From Branchiostoma floridae (lineage: Eukaryota; Chordata; Leptocardii; Amphioxiformes; Branchiostomatidae), in the NCBI RefSeq assembly GCF_000003815.2, contig NC_049989.1, positions 564,752 through 628,751 on the forward strand: a stretch of 64,000 bases of DNA. The letters are read 5' to 3'. The notes under the pieces were generated by a model. It made no database searches, was not told the origin of the DNA, and worked only from the letters and a program-made list of their open reading frames with translations. Shown here one piece after another: positions 1-13,900 of this stretch (position 1 is its first letter; each line of letters opens with the position of its first letter). A program made the position numbers and the translations under genes.

Positions 1-2075
1 TTTTTCTAACTGCATTGGATACACAGTACGTTCTGTATTTTGGTACCCCTGTTTTGAATATGGTAATCTCATCTAAGCACAATAGTTTGCGTTATGTCTT
101 ACTTTAGAAACAAGAGTTCGGGGACCTCATATCCCCATGAGATATTCTGATCATGCAAATGATTCCCACAGCTACATAATCAATGCTTGGTCACATACAC
201 CTTTAGTACGAGAGTGAGTCAGAAAGTAATACAAGTGGTTTTATAATCGACTCGTTTTTTGATCGAATGAGTTGAAATTTGGCACAAAGGTAGAGGCATA
301 TGTCCTCTTTAGATTAACTATCTAAATTTGCTGTTCATTATTTTGTGAATGACTGAGCTGACTTCAAGATGACAATACCCTAGGAATTCCGTCAGAATAA
401 AAGTGTGGTCCAATTCGCGTACAATTAAGAATTTCCCTATATTTGCTATTATAGTAGGACACTGAGCCTGCACATGTAATAAGCTGCATTTCTCTATAAG
501 CCACATTCTTATTTTCATCTCTAAAATCCGATCAGTTTTTTCTTTTTTCGTTACTGGTGCAGAGTGACGTTAACGCGGTCGTCAGGGTTATGAGATTTGA
601 GGTGCCATTAAAAGTTTCTGTAGCCTACTTTCCCATTACTAAGAGAGATAAAACTTGGCTTTTAAACATTTAATTAATGTGTGAAGTTTCGTTTCTTTTT
701 GTTAGTGGAAAATTAGTCTTTTAACCATCAACTCACGAATTCGTGTAAAAATCCAAATTCCAAACAGTTTTAAAAACTGGCGCTTTGTTCTCGTCGTGAT
801 TCGTCGGCTCTGCATGGCAGGTCTGGAATGAGTTGGCTGGTGTTCGGCGCAGTTGGCTAGTGTTCGTCTGGTGTTCTGGAGTAAGTCAGCAGTCAAATCT
901 AAATCTTAACAACGCCATAAACACTGCTTGTTTCCAACTACCAATGATTCAACCTAAGACCGTAAAAAATCTCTGCCAGCTCAAGCAACTATTACCAGGA
1001 CGTCGGCAAACCATAAATACCGTATTGGAGCTATCTGTGATCAAAGTTTGATCTCTTCGTGATGATTACAAAATAGAAGAAATGATTACTTTGATTAAAA
1101 ATGAAAATGATGACTTTTTTAAATATCACTGATTTTGTCCATTTCAAGTCATGAGAGGGTCACCAGTCGGTTGGGAATTACTCAGAAGAGATTCGTCAGT
1201 CTTCAGCTAGACGTCGGGATGGTTGGGAATAGGTTAGGTAGAATTCGGGACACAGTCGGGAGTAAGTCATTTACTGGTCGGAAGATAGTTAGGACATGTT
1301 CGGGACATGTTTGGCGCTAAAAGATAGGCGAGGCCTAAACTGGTCAGACTGCTCCGGCCGATCCCAAACTACTGCCAACCTGAGTCGGCTAAGGGTCGGC
1401 TGGTGTTCGGGAGCTATATTCGGCTATGTGTAAGCTATGCTTTATGCCCCTCATACATACATACATACATACACATACATAACCTTTATTTTGACTGGAT
1501 GGTCCTGTCGGCCAAATTCGCTTTTCCCAGAGGTCCAGTGTGAGGGGGAGATAGTCATGGGAGCATAAATGAATACAAAAACAATACTTAACTAAATCAT
1601 CCAAAAATCATAAGCACAACCCTAGTCCAAATCAGTCAACTTGCAAAGACCAAAGCTGTCATATCTAATTGTCCTCAGACATGGAGCGCGTCTTGAAGCC
1701 TCAGACAAAAATGCCCTTGCTATATCAATGTGAACCCACATGGATGTTGTTTTAATTGCCCCGGTATTTTTGTTCCTCCATCGACTGAAAATCTCCTTTT
1801 TTCCTCACCATCAGACGCCAAAACTGCATAAATCTTACAGATAAGTATTTCCTTTCAAATTTAGTGAAGAAATTTACTTTGTTCCGAGAATTGTTTTCTT
1901 CTAAAAAGCACTTTTGCAATTTCTGGGGCAGGAAAAACTCCATCTTGGTCTTTGTGGCTTCGATAGCTCTTTTCGTCGGTTGTATATCATCCCTATTAGC
2001 TATACTGTAGCAACTTGTCTCCCAAAATGTAACGTTTTTGGTATCTATTAATCATATTTTATAACTGCATAGGTC
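1..2075. other. Region without a recognised gene
   Basis: No open reading frame here looks like a known protein. Bases about 100-200 share a phrase (gagttcgg.gacctcata) with 5005-5040, so the left edge belongs to a dispersed repeat that recurs beyond the retrotransposon. Bases 255-310 carry a phrase (gaatgagttgaaatttggca) that also occurs in the tandem array near 62.4-63.1 kb. A short CATA microsatellite lies at 1452-1481. The stretch 800-1430 is rich in variants of ttggctagtgttcg, which reads as a decayed low-complexity repeat. Confidence 0.6.
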
Positions 2076-4725
2076 ATGTTGTTACTGCAAGGACTTTCGA
2101 CTTGTGTGAGGGGCGCTGCCATTTTTGGCATCCCAAGGGCGGTTCTTGTTATTGTATTGCTCCTGGCTGTACTGCCGCGTCCGGTCATTATTCCGAAGTG
2201 GGAAAAGGCATCTAGCAAAGTGCTGAAAGTGCTGAAACCGGAGAGTGGTTACTATCGAACCTGAACATTAGAAAGATAAACTCCGGACTGACTGGACTAA
2301 ACTTGATTGCACCATCAAATTCCCGACATGGAAGGATCCAGCGTACTCTCAACATGCTGTCCTGTCTGGCCATACTGCTGTCTGGAGACATTTCAACCAA
2401 TCCAGGACCCAGGGCTCCGAGGTCTCCATGTGGGTTCTGCCTCAAGAGGGTAGGAAATGGTATTTGTTGTATGTCATGTGAAACCCTATTTCATACTGCA
2501 TGTGCAACTGATGTAAACAACCAACCTGATAACTGGCTATGTAACAAGTGTAATGTCACGGCTGATAACACTTTCACAAGCACTGATGCACCAATAAAGT
2601 CTCAGCACAAAGGTTTGTTATTTGCACACAGAACATTAGAAGCCTTGTAAAAAAGAAAGCTCAACTTGAAGCCTTCTTGGATTACAGTAACACTGAGATA
2701 TTTGCTGTAACAGGAACCATGTTAGACGACACAATTCCTGATGGACTTACAAGTGTCAATCGGCTGTTACAATCTACTTAGACATGACCGAGGTTCGAGG
2801 CACGGAGGCGGTGTGGCACTTTACATTTCTGAAAAGATCCCCTTTAAAGCTCGCCCTGACCTAGAAATGTCAGGCCTCGAGGCCGAGCTCATGCCACCTT
2901 CTCGTAAAAACATTCTTGTATGTAGTATCTACCGCCCCCTACCGATAACCACAACTTTTTCGATAAACTTGATGAATGTTTGGATAATGTCGGCAGCGAA
3001 GACAAACAGATAATGATGATGGGAGATTTAAACTGCGATTCACTTACCAGCGACAACTCAGGTCCCATTGGCAAGTTACGTTTTTCTTGTATGCTACATC
3101 AATTGGTAAACATAATCACCACACCAACACGTGTCACGCACACCTCCAGTACATCCTTAGATGTAATTCTAACAAATAAGAGAAGTCATTTGCATAACCA
3201 TGGCACCTATGAAGGGGGCTCCAGTGACCACGCCATGACCTTCACATACCACCATGTTAAAGGCACTAAAACACGGCCAAATGTGATAAATAGAAGAAAC
3301 TACAAAAAACTTCAGTGACGAAAAGTATCTCCACGACTTAGCTCAAGTACCATGGAACATAATAGAAAGTTTTTCGACCATCGACGAACAGCTGGAGGTA
3401 TGGGAAAACCTGATCACTGGAGTTGCAAATGTACATGCTCCTGTAAAGAGGTTTAAGGCCAGAGGTACGCCAGCCCCGTGGCTAACCGATGACCTGAGAC
3501 AGCTTAGAGCCCTCAGAGATAGTTTATACAAAGCGGCCAAACGATCGGGTAACCCTAACGAGATGGCAGAATACAAGGCTATAAAAAACAAGGTAAACTA
3601 TCTCTGTCGCAAAGCCAACAAAGATCATGTTGCACAGTCGATAGTACAGGGGTCTGAAGAGGGACAGGCTGGGATCTGGAAAGCTATCCGGAAGTTACTG
3701 CCAAGTAAGACACCAAACACCATCAATAGTATCCAGCATGATAATCAAAATGTCACTGACAAGATCGGCATAGCAGAATGCTTGAATATGTTTTTCCACA
3801 AAGTCATTGATGATTTGTATAAATCCATTTCAAGCACTGCTCCACATTTCAGCCCTTTGCAGTTTATCAACAATGTAAACAGCACCTTCTCTTTTACTCC
3901 AGTCACTGAGGAGTCTGTCATCAGTCTACTATCCAGTCTTAACGTCAAAAAGGCAACTGGACTTGATACTATTGACAACAGACTTTTGAAAGTAGGTGCG
4001 CATATCTTAGGTCCTGCCCTTACCAAACTCTTCAACTATTCACTCAGCACCGGTAAATTCCCGGGAAAATGGAAGCAGTCCAAAATCATGCCCATTCACA
4101 AAAAAGGGGACAAGACAAACCCAAACAATTACCGTCCAGTGTCCCTACTATCAGGTGTATCTAAGATTCTCGAGAGGCTTGTACACAATCAACTATATGA
4201 ATACCTTAGCAGCCACAGGCTTCTGACACCCTCTCAGTCAAACAACATTCATGTGAGACTGCTTTGCACTCTGTGGTAGAAGACTGGATACAATCCATCG
4301 ACAAAAAGGAGTTAACTGGTGTAGTCTTTTGTGATCTGTCAAGGGCGTTCGATACGCTTGACCACGACATACTGGTACTAAAACTGAAATGCTACGGCAT
4401 AGATGATCCAGCTTGTGAATGGTTTAACTGGCAGGCAGCAACGCACAGGGTTGGGCTCCGGCTTGTCTTCTGCAACTCAAGTCACGTGTGGTGTCCCACA
4501 AGGATCCATACTTGGTCCTCTTCTATTCATTCTTTACATTAATGATCTGCCAAATTGTGTCCGGTCGTGCAAAGTTTCCATGTACGCCGACGATACCATT
4601 TTATATTTCGCAGCTAAGAGTGTTCACTTACTTGAGAAAACAATACAAAGTGACGCAACTCGGATTTCCCAGTGGTTTGCCGCAAACAAACTTTCTCTGA
4701 ATTCTAGCAAGTGCAAAACGTAATC
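2076..4725 (+). pseudogene. Decayed non-LTR retrotransposon (CR1/L2-like), truncated in the reverse transcriptase
   Basis: A LINE copy broken by frameshifts and stops. In order it shows a short hydrophobic leader ending in a 2A-like NPGP signal (2387-2410), and a PHD-like zinc finger with paired Cys and CxxC spacing (about 2420-2570). Next come pieces of an apurinic-type endonuclease: MMGDLNCD near 3010 and SSDHAMTF near 3220. The reverse transcriptase follows (about 3560-4720), with the palm motif FCDLSRAFDTLDHD (about 4328), the VPQGSILGPLLF segment (about 4490) and the YADD catalytic box (about 4582). The frame changes near 2650, 3015, 3310, 4250 and 4430. The copy stops just after the SLNSSKCK region, so the C-terminal part and 3' UTR are missing. 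The order endonuclease then reverse transcriptase is that of the Jockey/CR1 superfamily; the exact clade is not settled. Confidence 0.88.
2387..2410 (+). other. 2A-like ribosome-skipping motif in the retrotransposon leader
   Basis: The codons read D-I-S-T-N-P-G-P and follow a hydrophobic stretch (CLAILLSG). This matches the 2A consensus D-x-E/S-x-N-P-G-P, at which the ribosome omits the last Gly-Pro peptide bond. Such signals are known in virus polyproteins and in some non-LTR retrotransposons of sea urchins and amphioxus. Here it would release a short leader of about 35 residues from the zinc-finger and endonuclease product. Activity is inferred from sequence only. Confidence 0.7.
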
Positions 4726-6115
4726 ATTATGTATAAGCTTTTGCGCCCAGATACCTTAGTATCGCCCCCGGGAAAGAACGCAGCTTGAGCCCGGTTGTCA
4801 CTCAGGCAGTTCTTTACCTGATGTGCTTCTTATTCTTTCGATGGTCGCCTATACGAACAACATGTACTAAAGTTGGCGACTGAATCGGGCTACTTAAATG
4901 TACACTGAGGTACCTTAAGTAACCACATGTTGGAGCTCTAGTACCACATAAAGCCATGATTACAGCATGCACCATTGTGGTGCTTGTAAACAACTTTTCA
5001 TTAAAGAAATACTAGAGTTCGGCGACCTCATACCTCCATAAAATATTTAGAGCTTTCGTAAATTTCATGCAATTGACTAACACATTAACATAATTTATGC
5101 ATGGTGTTGTTCATCATTGACTAACGTACACATGTCACAATAATAAAATTCCCATCATTAATCATGAAGAGATTTTGCAATTTTTACATAAATTATGCAA
5201 ATAAGTTCCTCATTACCATATTTGGTATCTGCTTATATTCCACCCATCATAATTAACATGTGTTGCATTTATTGAAGTCCAGTTAGTGAAAACAATGGAA
5301 TTATACAATTTCCTCATTAATTATTCAAAACAAGTCCTCATTTGCATAACATGTATATCACTATGAACATCTTTTCCTAATGTACCAGCATGCCTAATAT
5401 GATGCCAATCCGTCAATTCTTTCTGCAGTTATCCCCTTTGGAATGTCGTGACAGAAACGCCCCTGCAGTTCTGAAATTAGATGTTAGGGGGGCTGAAACT
5501 TGCCCCACTATGTCATGACTCATGACAGTAAAAGCATTTTCTCATGAATTATGCAAATTAGGTCTTTATTTTGCATAATATATATCTATCAATATTCTCT
5601 TACTCAGTTACAAAGGTCAAATGTTGCAATCGTCCTATAATTGAACTGAGCATGTTTACACAATTTCCCAATTAATTATGCAAATTAGCTTCCAATCTGC
5701 ATAATTGATACGTAATTATATGAAGCATCACGTAACCTATCCACATACCAAAAATCATAACAATCCGTCAACCCCTTCTTGAGTTATTCCCTTTCAAAGT
5801 CTGATACTAAACCTGTCCTGTAGTTCCAAAACAAGCCGCTAAGGAGCCCAAACCTATACCACTTATTCACGGCTTCAAGAGCTGTCTACCACTTAAAATT
5901 CATAGCCGCAACATGTCCAGAACTTGTAATATCAAACCAGGAAGTTCCGCTGCAGTACCGTAACAGGCCGCTAGGGGACCCAAAATCTAATCATTTCTAG
6001 GTCTCAACAAGACCTACCCACATACCGAATATCAATACAATCCATCCAGGCGTTCTTGAGTTATGGTGGTCTTCTATAAACACACACACACATGCACATA
6101 CAAACGCTACCCAAA
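4726..6115. repeat. AT-rich degenerate dispersed repeats
   Basis: This stretch has no gene. It contains repeated degenerate phrases, such as aattatgcaaat at about 5555 and 5675 and caatccgtcaa followed by a gttatccc/gttattcc segment at about 5408 and 5761. Another phrase (atccatccaggcgttcttgag with short CA runs) near 6042-6110 recurs at about 34310-34370. Related text also occurs at 18530-18850, 54100-54370 and 60140-60200. It looks like stacked old copies of one repeat family. Confidence 0.6.
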
Positions 6116-7936
6116 ATATAATGTTCTTGGCGAAGGTAACTATCACATCGCTATCTCACAACCCCACATGTTATATATCATTTAACCTCAAACAATGCTT
6201 GTTTCACACATCGGTTTGCATTTTTGAAACAAAGATATCAAGGGTGAAGACACAAACCACGAACCCGGAAGTGATTTCCACGACTCACGGGTCATTTTCC
6301 GAGGAACATATTTCAACAATCTTTTATTCCCTGTTTCAAATGTTTACATCTCCATGACCACCATACTACATACTACAATTCTTGCACGTCTGAAGTCCTA
6401 GGCTTTTCTCGATTTTGCACTGCGATCAGTAAAAAATCACCATGCGCGAATACGGAAAACACTGCTGTGCACACGTATATCCGTATGTGGGGTATGTGCC
6501 CTGCGACTGGAAAGCTTACCCGTGGAGGTAATGGTTCAGTCCGGCATGATGCAACAACGCACGCGCGGACTTTGGCATTCCTGTACAGTTTTTGGAATTT
6601 TTTGCAAACGGTCGCACAGGCATCGCCAAAAAATCATCCAGTACGGTTTAAACTTTGAAACAAAAAACTCTAAGCGGAAATCACAAGCTAAAGATTGTTA
6701 AAAAGAAAGACCACACTGCGGTGACACTTCACGCTCATTAAAAAAAACCCCACAAGATTTGATGGTGAACATTACGAGAAATAACCTCATAACCAAACTG
6801 CGGAATCATGTAGTGTGGTAGGCTTGATTGTACGTGCAGAGGCGACACAAGTGAGGTACATGTAGCCAAGACTTTAGTTGTAAAAGTGAAACTAGTTCTA
6901 AGCACCAATGTAGTGGCTATGACTGTAGTTGTTAACTTGATAAATAATAGTCTACTAATCTACCACACTAGTGTCACTTTGTGCACCTCTTGAACACAAA
7001 AAGAGACTTGCTGGCTGTGATACCATGTTTTGCCACTTCAATTCCTATAACAACGTTTATAGTGGTTTGTAAATCTAGATATCTTGTTTTTTACCCGCAT
7101 TTTTTTTACCCTTTCACATTTAAATTGGAATCTTTACAGAATGTCATCCATAAAAGCTACATAAAAGCTGTTATTGAATTGCTATGAAATATGTACAAGT
7201 CACCCCTATACCAGAGTTCAAGTCATTTGGTTGTACGAGTAAGTCAAGGTATAAAGGGTTTTTTGTCTAAAATAATTGCCCCCACCTCCCCCCCAAAAAA
7301 GCTCAATGAAATTATTTGTAAGGCGTTTGTCAAAAGATGAATACCAAGTCCAGGGTATTGGCCAACTATACCCTTGTGCCGAATAAGGTCGTTTGGCAAG
7401 TAAAATGACAAGGACGGGACGAATTGATTTCAAGATTAGACGGGAAAAAGACGCAACATCAATATATTTTCACCCTTACATACGGTTAGATAGAAGAAAA
7501 CAATTTCAAGGTTCACATGGATACAAAACTTTTAGTTTTGTTTTGATCTGTCTCTATGTGTGGCTCCAAAGTCAATTGGGCGGGACACTAGGAGCCCGAT
7601 TTAGTCAGGATAGTAATAATTATAGCATGTTAACATTTATTGAAAAGCGTGTTAGTAAAATGCATTCGTGTCATATTCTTAATTTAGCCCTTAGATGTAA
7701 ACGCCTCATTGCATGCAATACTATATTATTTTTCCCATTGCAACAGAGTACAGTAGAAACTGTTTAAATGCACTACCCATTTGCCAGCACATTTTGTGCA
7801 ATTATCCGGATAGTGCGACAATAAATAAAGTGAGTTATTTAGCTGGACCGCATCATTACGAACTTTGAGATTCCGTGCAATTAAAAGAAGTGTGTATTTA
7901 TCCGCTGTGCAATTAATTGGCTTCTACTGTATTCAA
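6116..7936. other. Intergenic stretch without a recognised feature
   Basis: Only short frames with no familiar motif occur here. The phrase ccatgttttgccacttcaatt near 7022 reappears in intron 8 of PRPF19 (about 33690), so part of it is dispersed repeat. The stretch lies just 3' of the minus-strand ATP-grasp gene and may include its 3' UTR. I see no obvious polyadenylation signal that I would defend. Confidence 0.4.
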
Positions 7937-10900
7937 TTACGGAAAGTTGAATTTCAACTGCTCTGGTTTCTTCACCAGTCGCTGTGTCACTTCCCTGCAC
8001 TTCTTCTTGGCGTCGTCAGGCGTCTTTCCGTACGTCCAAAGCTTCGCAAACTCCATCTTACCATGGAGAAACTCGTCATCGAAAGACATGAACCAAGTTA
8101 TCTTGACGTCAGAGTCTTCCTTTAAGATTTCTACCTCGGACAGGTTGACCATGTCTCGGACCTTCCCGGTGTAGTTGTCGTGGACTTGGAGAGGCAGGTT
8201 GAGAGCGGCCCGGCCCGTGGGTGCAGGCAGGGCGGGACGGACCCCGCAGCACAGCCCGAGGAGCGCCTGTAGCTGCACCCGTCCCGACAGGCAGGCCGCG
8301 TACATGCCGCTCAGATTCCCCGACATGCGGGCATTTACCTCGATCAGCTTGATCTGTGGGTATAAGTAAAGTACAATGTTAGAGTCGGAGTTTAAATCTG
8401 ACCGAAGGGTGGTGTAATAGGCCGGAAGTGCGCGGTTCAACGGTCTCCCTAATGTTTGCTCCCTATTGCTTGGTGACCGTTATAGCTGACCATAGATTTG
8501 TTGTATTTCCTGAAAAGCTCGTGGGTTGTATTATTTTTGTGCGAGGCGTATTTGGTCGGCCAGCGCAGCGAAATCATTTTGTATTAGTCCCGTGCTACAA
8601 CGGTGATGCGTTTTTCCCCTAATGACACAAATAGCCGTTTTTTCATGCACTTTCGATGAATTTGCGTCTTCACAGATTGCAAAAAAAGTTATCACATGGA
8701 TTTTTATTTTAATTTTTTACAAATATGAAGAATTTAGCTTCTCTGCCTCGATGAAGGTTAGACATCCAAGTAGTAAGATACGACAAAGCAGTTCAAGCAA
8801 CTGGATATGATTTTGGAAACGGTCAGACGTTTCAACTAGCGTCCACTAGTTTTCGTCAGTGGCCCTGGAGAGATCTTGTTGGAGAGGGGTTTTATATCTT
8901 AGCTGTGAATTGACCTGGGGGTGTCCGCCAACCTTCGAAATCGCGGGACCGCGTAGCACAGTGGTACTGTCTTCGCCTCGTGACCGAGAGGTTGCGGGTT
9001 CGAATCCAGCTGCTCTGTTACCGATCTTGTGCCCTTGGGAAAGGCACTTTACACGGCTTTCCTCACTATACTCAGGTGAAAATGAGTACCTAGCTTCGGC
9101 TGGGGCCGACCCTCGGATAGGACGTTAAATGGAGGTCCCGTGTATGGGGAGAGTCACACCCTATGCACGTGCGATGGTGCGGTGTGAGATGGAGCAAATC
9201 TTTCTGTCTGGAGTTGGTGATTCACTGCAAATCACCCGGTTGGAGGCCTGGCGAACCTACATACTGTATCAGCCAGCGAAAGGGTATATCACCCCGTAAA
9301 GGGCGGTATAATCCCGCCGCGTGTAGACATGTGCGAACATGTGCACATGTGTGTATGGCGGCTTGAAAAGGGTCCGTTAACACCTGTTGTCGCCATACCC
9401 TCCANNNNNNNNNNNNNNNNNNNNNNNNNNNNNNNNNNNNNNNNNNNNNNNNNNNNNNNNNNNNNNNNNNNNNNNNNNNNNNNNNNNNNNNNNNNNNNNN
9501 NNNNAAATAATAAAATAAATAAATAAATCCTAAATAGAAACTCCGGTCCGAGACCTTCAGGATCAGTAATGCCGCAAATTATGAACACGTGACTCACGTG
9601 ATCTTGTGTACACGTGACGTCAGCAATCAATCAAACGTGCCAGGAAGTTTATACCGCCCACCGTCTCGGTTTAGAGATGTTTAGAGTGCCGTTATTGATC
9701 TGAAGAAGACGACAGTGGTCGTTGAAAATTTGATCCGTTCGCGTGTAAACCTTGGTGTTGGAAGAAAGCTTTTCACTGCACTATGATTACTTCCGACACA
9801 TATGAAATGATATCTACTGTAAGTATTCATAGGAAAACGTGCAACGTGCAAACGTGCAAAGACTCCGTAAGCTTATAAGGATACCTGTCCGTCGGCCAAA
9901 ATGAAGTAATCCACGTGCACGAACTGGTTGTTGAAGCCGCGCTCCACCATCCTGCCCACTACCTTATCAAACCCGCCCCACAGTCGCCTCTGGATCACAT
10001 CTGTGGACGGCATCAAACAACAATCTATTCATCAGGGGAGATCATGTGTGTTAGAAGTAACCATAGAGCCATCATGCTAAAAATTGTTCTTATACGGACC
10101 AAATTTCTCGCTGTCGTTGGAAGTCTTCTTAACTAATCAGTCTAGCGACAGTCGGTCGTTGATTCGCGTGTACCTTTGTGTTTGGAGAAAGTTTAGCATT
10201 GTACTGTAGCAATCAATGTGCCAATGTCGATGTCCATTATCTGCCCAAATGAGATTGAAAATGGCGTCACTTTATTCATGGATAGTTCACGACGTGATCA
10301 CAAAGCTGTTCACCTTTCTTGATGCTTGTTCAAAATCCAATGCATTTCAACCTTTAGACAAATGTAATTACTCTCTAGGAGATAACTCTATTGTGTACAA
10401 ATTGGTAAATATGTTAAAGAATATTTAGACCTTAGAAATGATAGTGTAAATGATATGTCAAAGTCCACATGTTGATATTAATATACCTAATTGTTACTTG
10501 CCTGTATATATGTATAGTGTACTACACCTTACGAAAGTGTATATAAGAATAATACATTATATATGTATAATAAGACTCCAACCATCACTGAACAGAGACG
10601 GTGGGTGATTTGAACTTCTTGGCACATTTGATTAATTGCTGACGTCACGTATCCGCGAAATAAGGTGTCTGTGACTCTCATGAGTTTACTTTCGGATGTG
10701 ATTGGTGCTTTTTGTGGAAGCTAGGAGTGCCTGTGCACGTGCTCACCTGAGAGGGTAGAGGGCATGTAGTTTCCCTGGTAGGGGATGTCCTGTCCCGGCC
10801 AGTGGAGGCTGTCAGAGATGGCCCAGTGGAGGATCTCTTTGTTGTAGACACATCCCTCCACACACGCCTACATATGATTTATACACATTAGGGTTGGGTA

Positions 10901-13900
10901 CCGGTACAGAAAATTCAGGTCCAGGTCCGGTTCAGATCCAGAGGATCAGGCCCAGGTTTGGACCTGAACCTGTACCCGATTCAGTATGTGAGAACTTGTG
11001 AATGAACGATACTTAAAACAATAGTCCATTTCGCAACAAAAAATCTGTTTTGAGTAGTATTCAACTCCCACTGGCGTTTTAAAATCCTACAAGGCTAACT
11101 GCCTCTGTACTATTGGCTGTAGAACTTGGTAGAAATGACTATAGACTCTACTCTACTTCGCTCTTCTTATTTTCCTCAACCGGTAAGCCCCGAAACGTGT
11201 CAATTCCTGGTCATATAATCTGTTCATTTTCCAACAGGTCCATCATTTTTGCAGGTCCGTTTTTTCTGGATCGGTCCAATAAGAAAAACCGGTTTTGTAC
11301 CGGTACACCGTACCCACCCTTAATTATGCACATACATTATATTAGCTCATGGCTCGTTCCCCTCAGCCAATGAGAAGTCCCCGTTTGCCTGTGGTTATAA
11401 GCACGAAATGTGAGATTCATGCAATGACAGAAGTGTTGTGATATCAGAGAAAGAAAATGTGAATGATACACCCGCATGTGAACCATTCTGACTGACCCTC
11501 ACCTATCTTGCTCCCCCTTTGCTAGGACTAGACTTTCGCCATGTGATAACTGACCAATGCCCACTTGTATGTCCCACTCTTAGTTGTAATTATCATATAG
11601 CCAGGAACCAATCAGTAGGCTCCAATTTCTCCATAACCCAGGTCATGACCGGTCATTAATATCCCATCCGCTTTTCCGGGGATCCCATTGGTAAAAAAAA
11701 AAGGGCATAGGTCTCGTTCTCTGAGTATTGTCCATGATTTGTGAGTAGAAGATTTTACAACTCTGGGAACGAGAGCCGCAACATACCGCGGATGAACAAA
11801 ATGCATATATGGCGGCAGTTTGAAAACCTGTTTGCACGATGAGATAGATCGCAAACAGTGACGTTACGGCAGGTGTAGGGAGTGGTGATGAGATTCTGAC
11901 CACACAGGTATGGAGGTTAAGAAGACGTGGAGAGCAGCAATCCGACCCAACCAGCAAGATAAATGGCGGCCGGACGAACAAAACCTGGCTCTTGTCTATG
12001 GGCGACTATATTATGTAACAAGCGAATGCGTCCTCTGGAGTCGTCACGGCTAGGTATCGGATAATATCTATATGATAATAAATAATGACTCGCTTTCCTT
12101 CGGTGTAAAATAATTACGGTGCCATATTCCATGGTCTATTCCTACAACCACCTCATTAACGACCTCGTTCGCTACGCTGACTTGGTCGCTTCATTCGGTG
12201 GTTTATAGGAATAGACCATGAATTATGGCACCGTATACACATCGGGGCGGGTCATTAACCCTATATTGCCCAATGGAAAAGCCCTAGACCTGGTCTGGTG
12301 AGCCTGGTTCAGCCTTATCGTCTGGGCAGGTGTCATGACAAGCTGTGGGAAGATAAAGTACCTCTGAGCTGCCACTTACTTAAACTTCATTTCAAGCAAT
12401 AAGAAGGATTGTGGCATTTCAGGACAAAATTCACAAAACTAAGCTAAGCAGCTTTGGGGACGTATGGTATGGCCTAAATTACATGACCGATATGGCCTCG
12501 CCACAATTTCTGTATATTTCATGACACTAGTCCCGCTACCTTGGGGTTTCTATACCCCTTGGGTGGGTGGGGCTGGTGTTGTATAGGTCATATAGGTCAT
12601 CTATTAGTATTACTTATCAAAATTTACGATGAATGTTCCATTTAGATATTTTGAACTGAACCGTATATTAGCGCCAGTTTCAAATTTGCCTTACTTTACA
12701 GAAAAAAAAAATGCTTGTCATAGCGGTGTGATGTTCTTTGTTCTTCCCCCTTTTCAATTCTGCCATTGCTACTATTTTTACGGCTTAATGATTTAGTTAC
12801 CTTTGCTGGTGCATCGATGTACGGCTCCACTATAATGGTGTCCCTCAGAACCATGGGGCAGTGGTCCACATCCAGCACCTTCTGTAGGAAGTCACGCATG
12901 AACGCGGCGCTGCAGCTGTGTTGGTTCTGTGTGGCAGAGGGCAGTCATAAATGATAGTATCCTGCGTTAGCAAGCATTTAACAACAAGAAATCTTTCAAA
13001 TGACTGTGTTGATGAAGGTTAGACATCCAGGTAACAAGATACGCCAAATAGTGTCCAACATTAGCTCCTATTCTCAAACAACAACAGCTCGAGCCGATTG
13101 ACTCATTTGTATCAACCTTGACTTGACCTTGTTTTACTTTTGTTTTCTATTGGATTATCTAAAGCTTTGTGTTCTTTACATATTAATTCACACTTACGGT
13201 GTAAAACGTTATGTTCAACAAGATCTCCTCAGTGTCACTGGCGAAAGATAGTGAACACTATCTAAAACGTCTGGCCGTTTCTAAAATCACATCCAGTTGT
13301 TTGATTAACTGCGATTTGGTGTATCTTTCGAATGTCATCATTGACCATCATTATTTGACAGAAAGAAGGGTAAACTACATGAAAGTTGCAACAAGATCTA
13401 GAATTAAAAGGACAAACCATGCTATTACAAGCAACAGTTTTTTTTTCTCTATTATTTCTGCATTAAAGAGTGCACCAAGTGACATTGGTGTGGTAGACTG
13501 GTATCACTTACCAAGTTACAGTCATGGCTATCACATTGTTGCCACTTTTACTATGAAACTTGTTTTACTTCTACAACTGAGCCCATGGCTACATGTACAT
13601 GTAGCTCACTACTATCACTTCTACAGGTACAATCAGTGCTACCACATGACACATTTTCCCATTTTGGTACCTTCTCGTCATATATATGTTGACCATCTCC
13701 GGATTTTTTTGTCAACATCAGGAAACAATCATCCATAAATTTATCTCGCTGTGGCCTGGACAGTTATTCCTATTGAAGATTTTGTACCTACATGTTTTGT
13801 GTCTTGGTAACTGACCTGAGAGAAGTGCAACCCGTTTAACCGTCTCACCGCTCCCAGTACATCCGCCAGCTGGTCGCCACTGCTGATCTTCCATACCCCA

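Noticed and set aside
8940-9020. Possible true tRNA gene
   Set aside because: Boxes A and B are present, but the 5' end does not pair with the 3' end as an acceptor stem and the transcript unit continues into SINE body.
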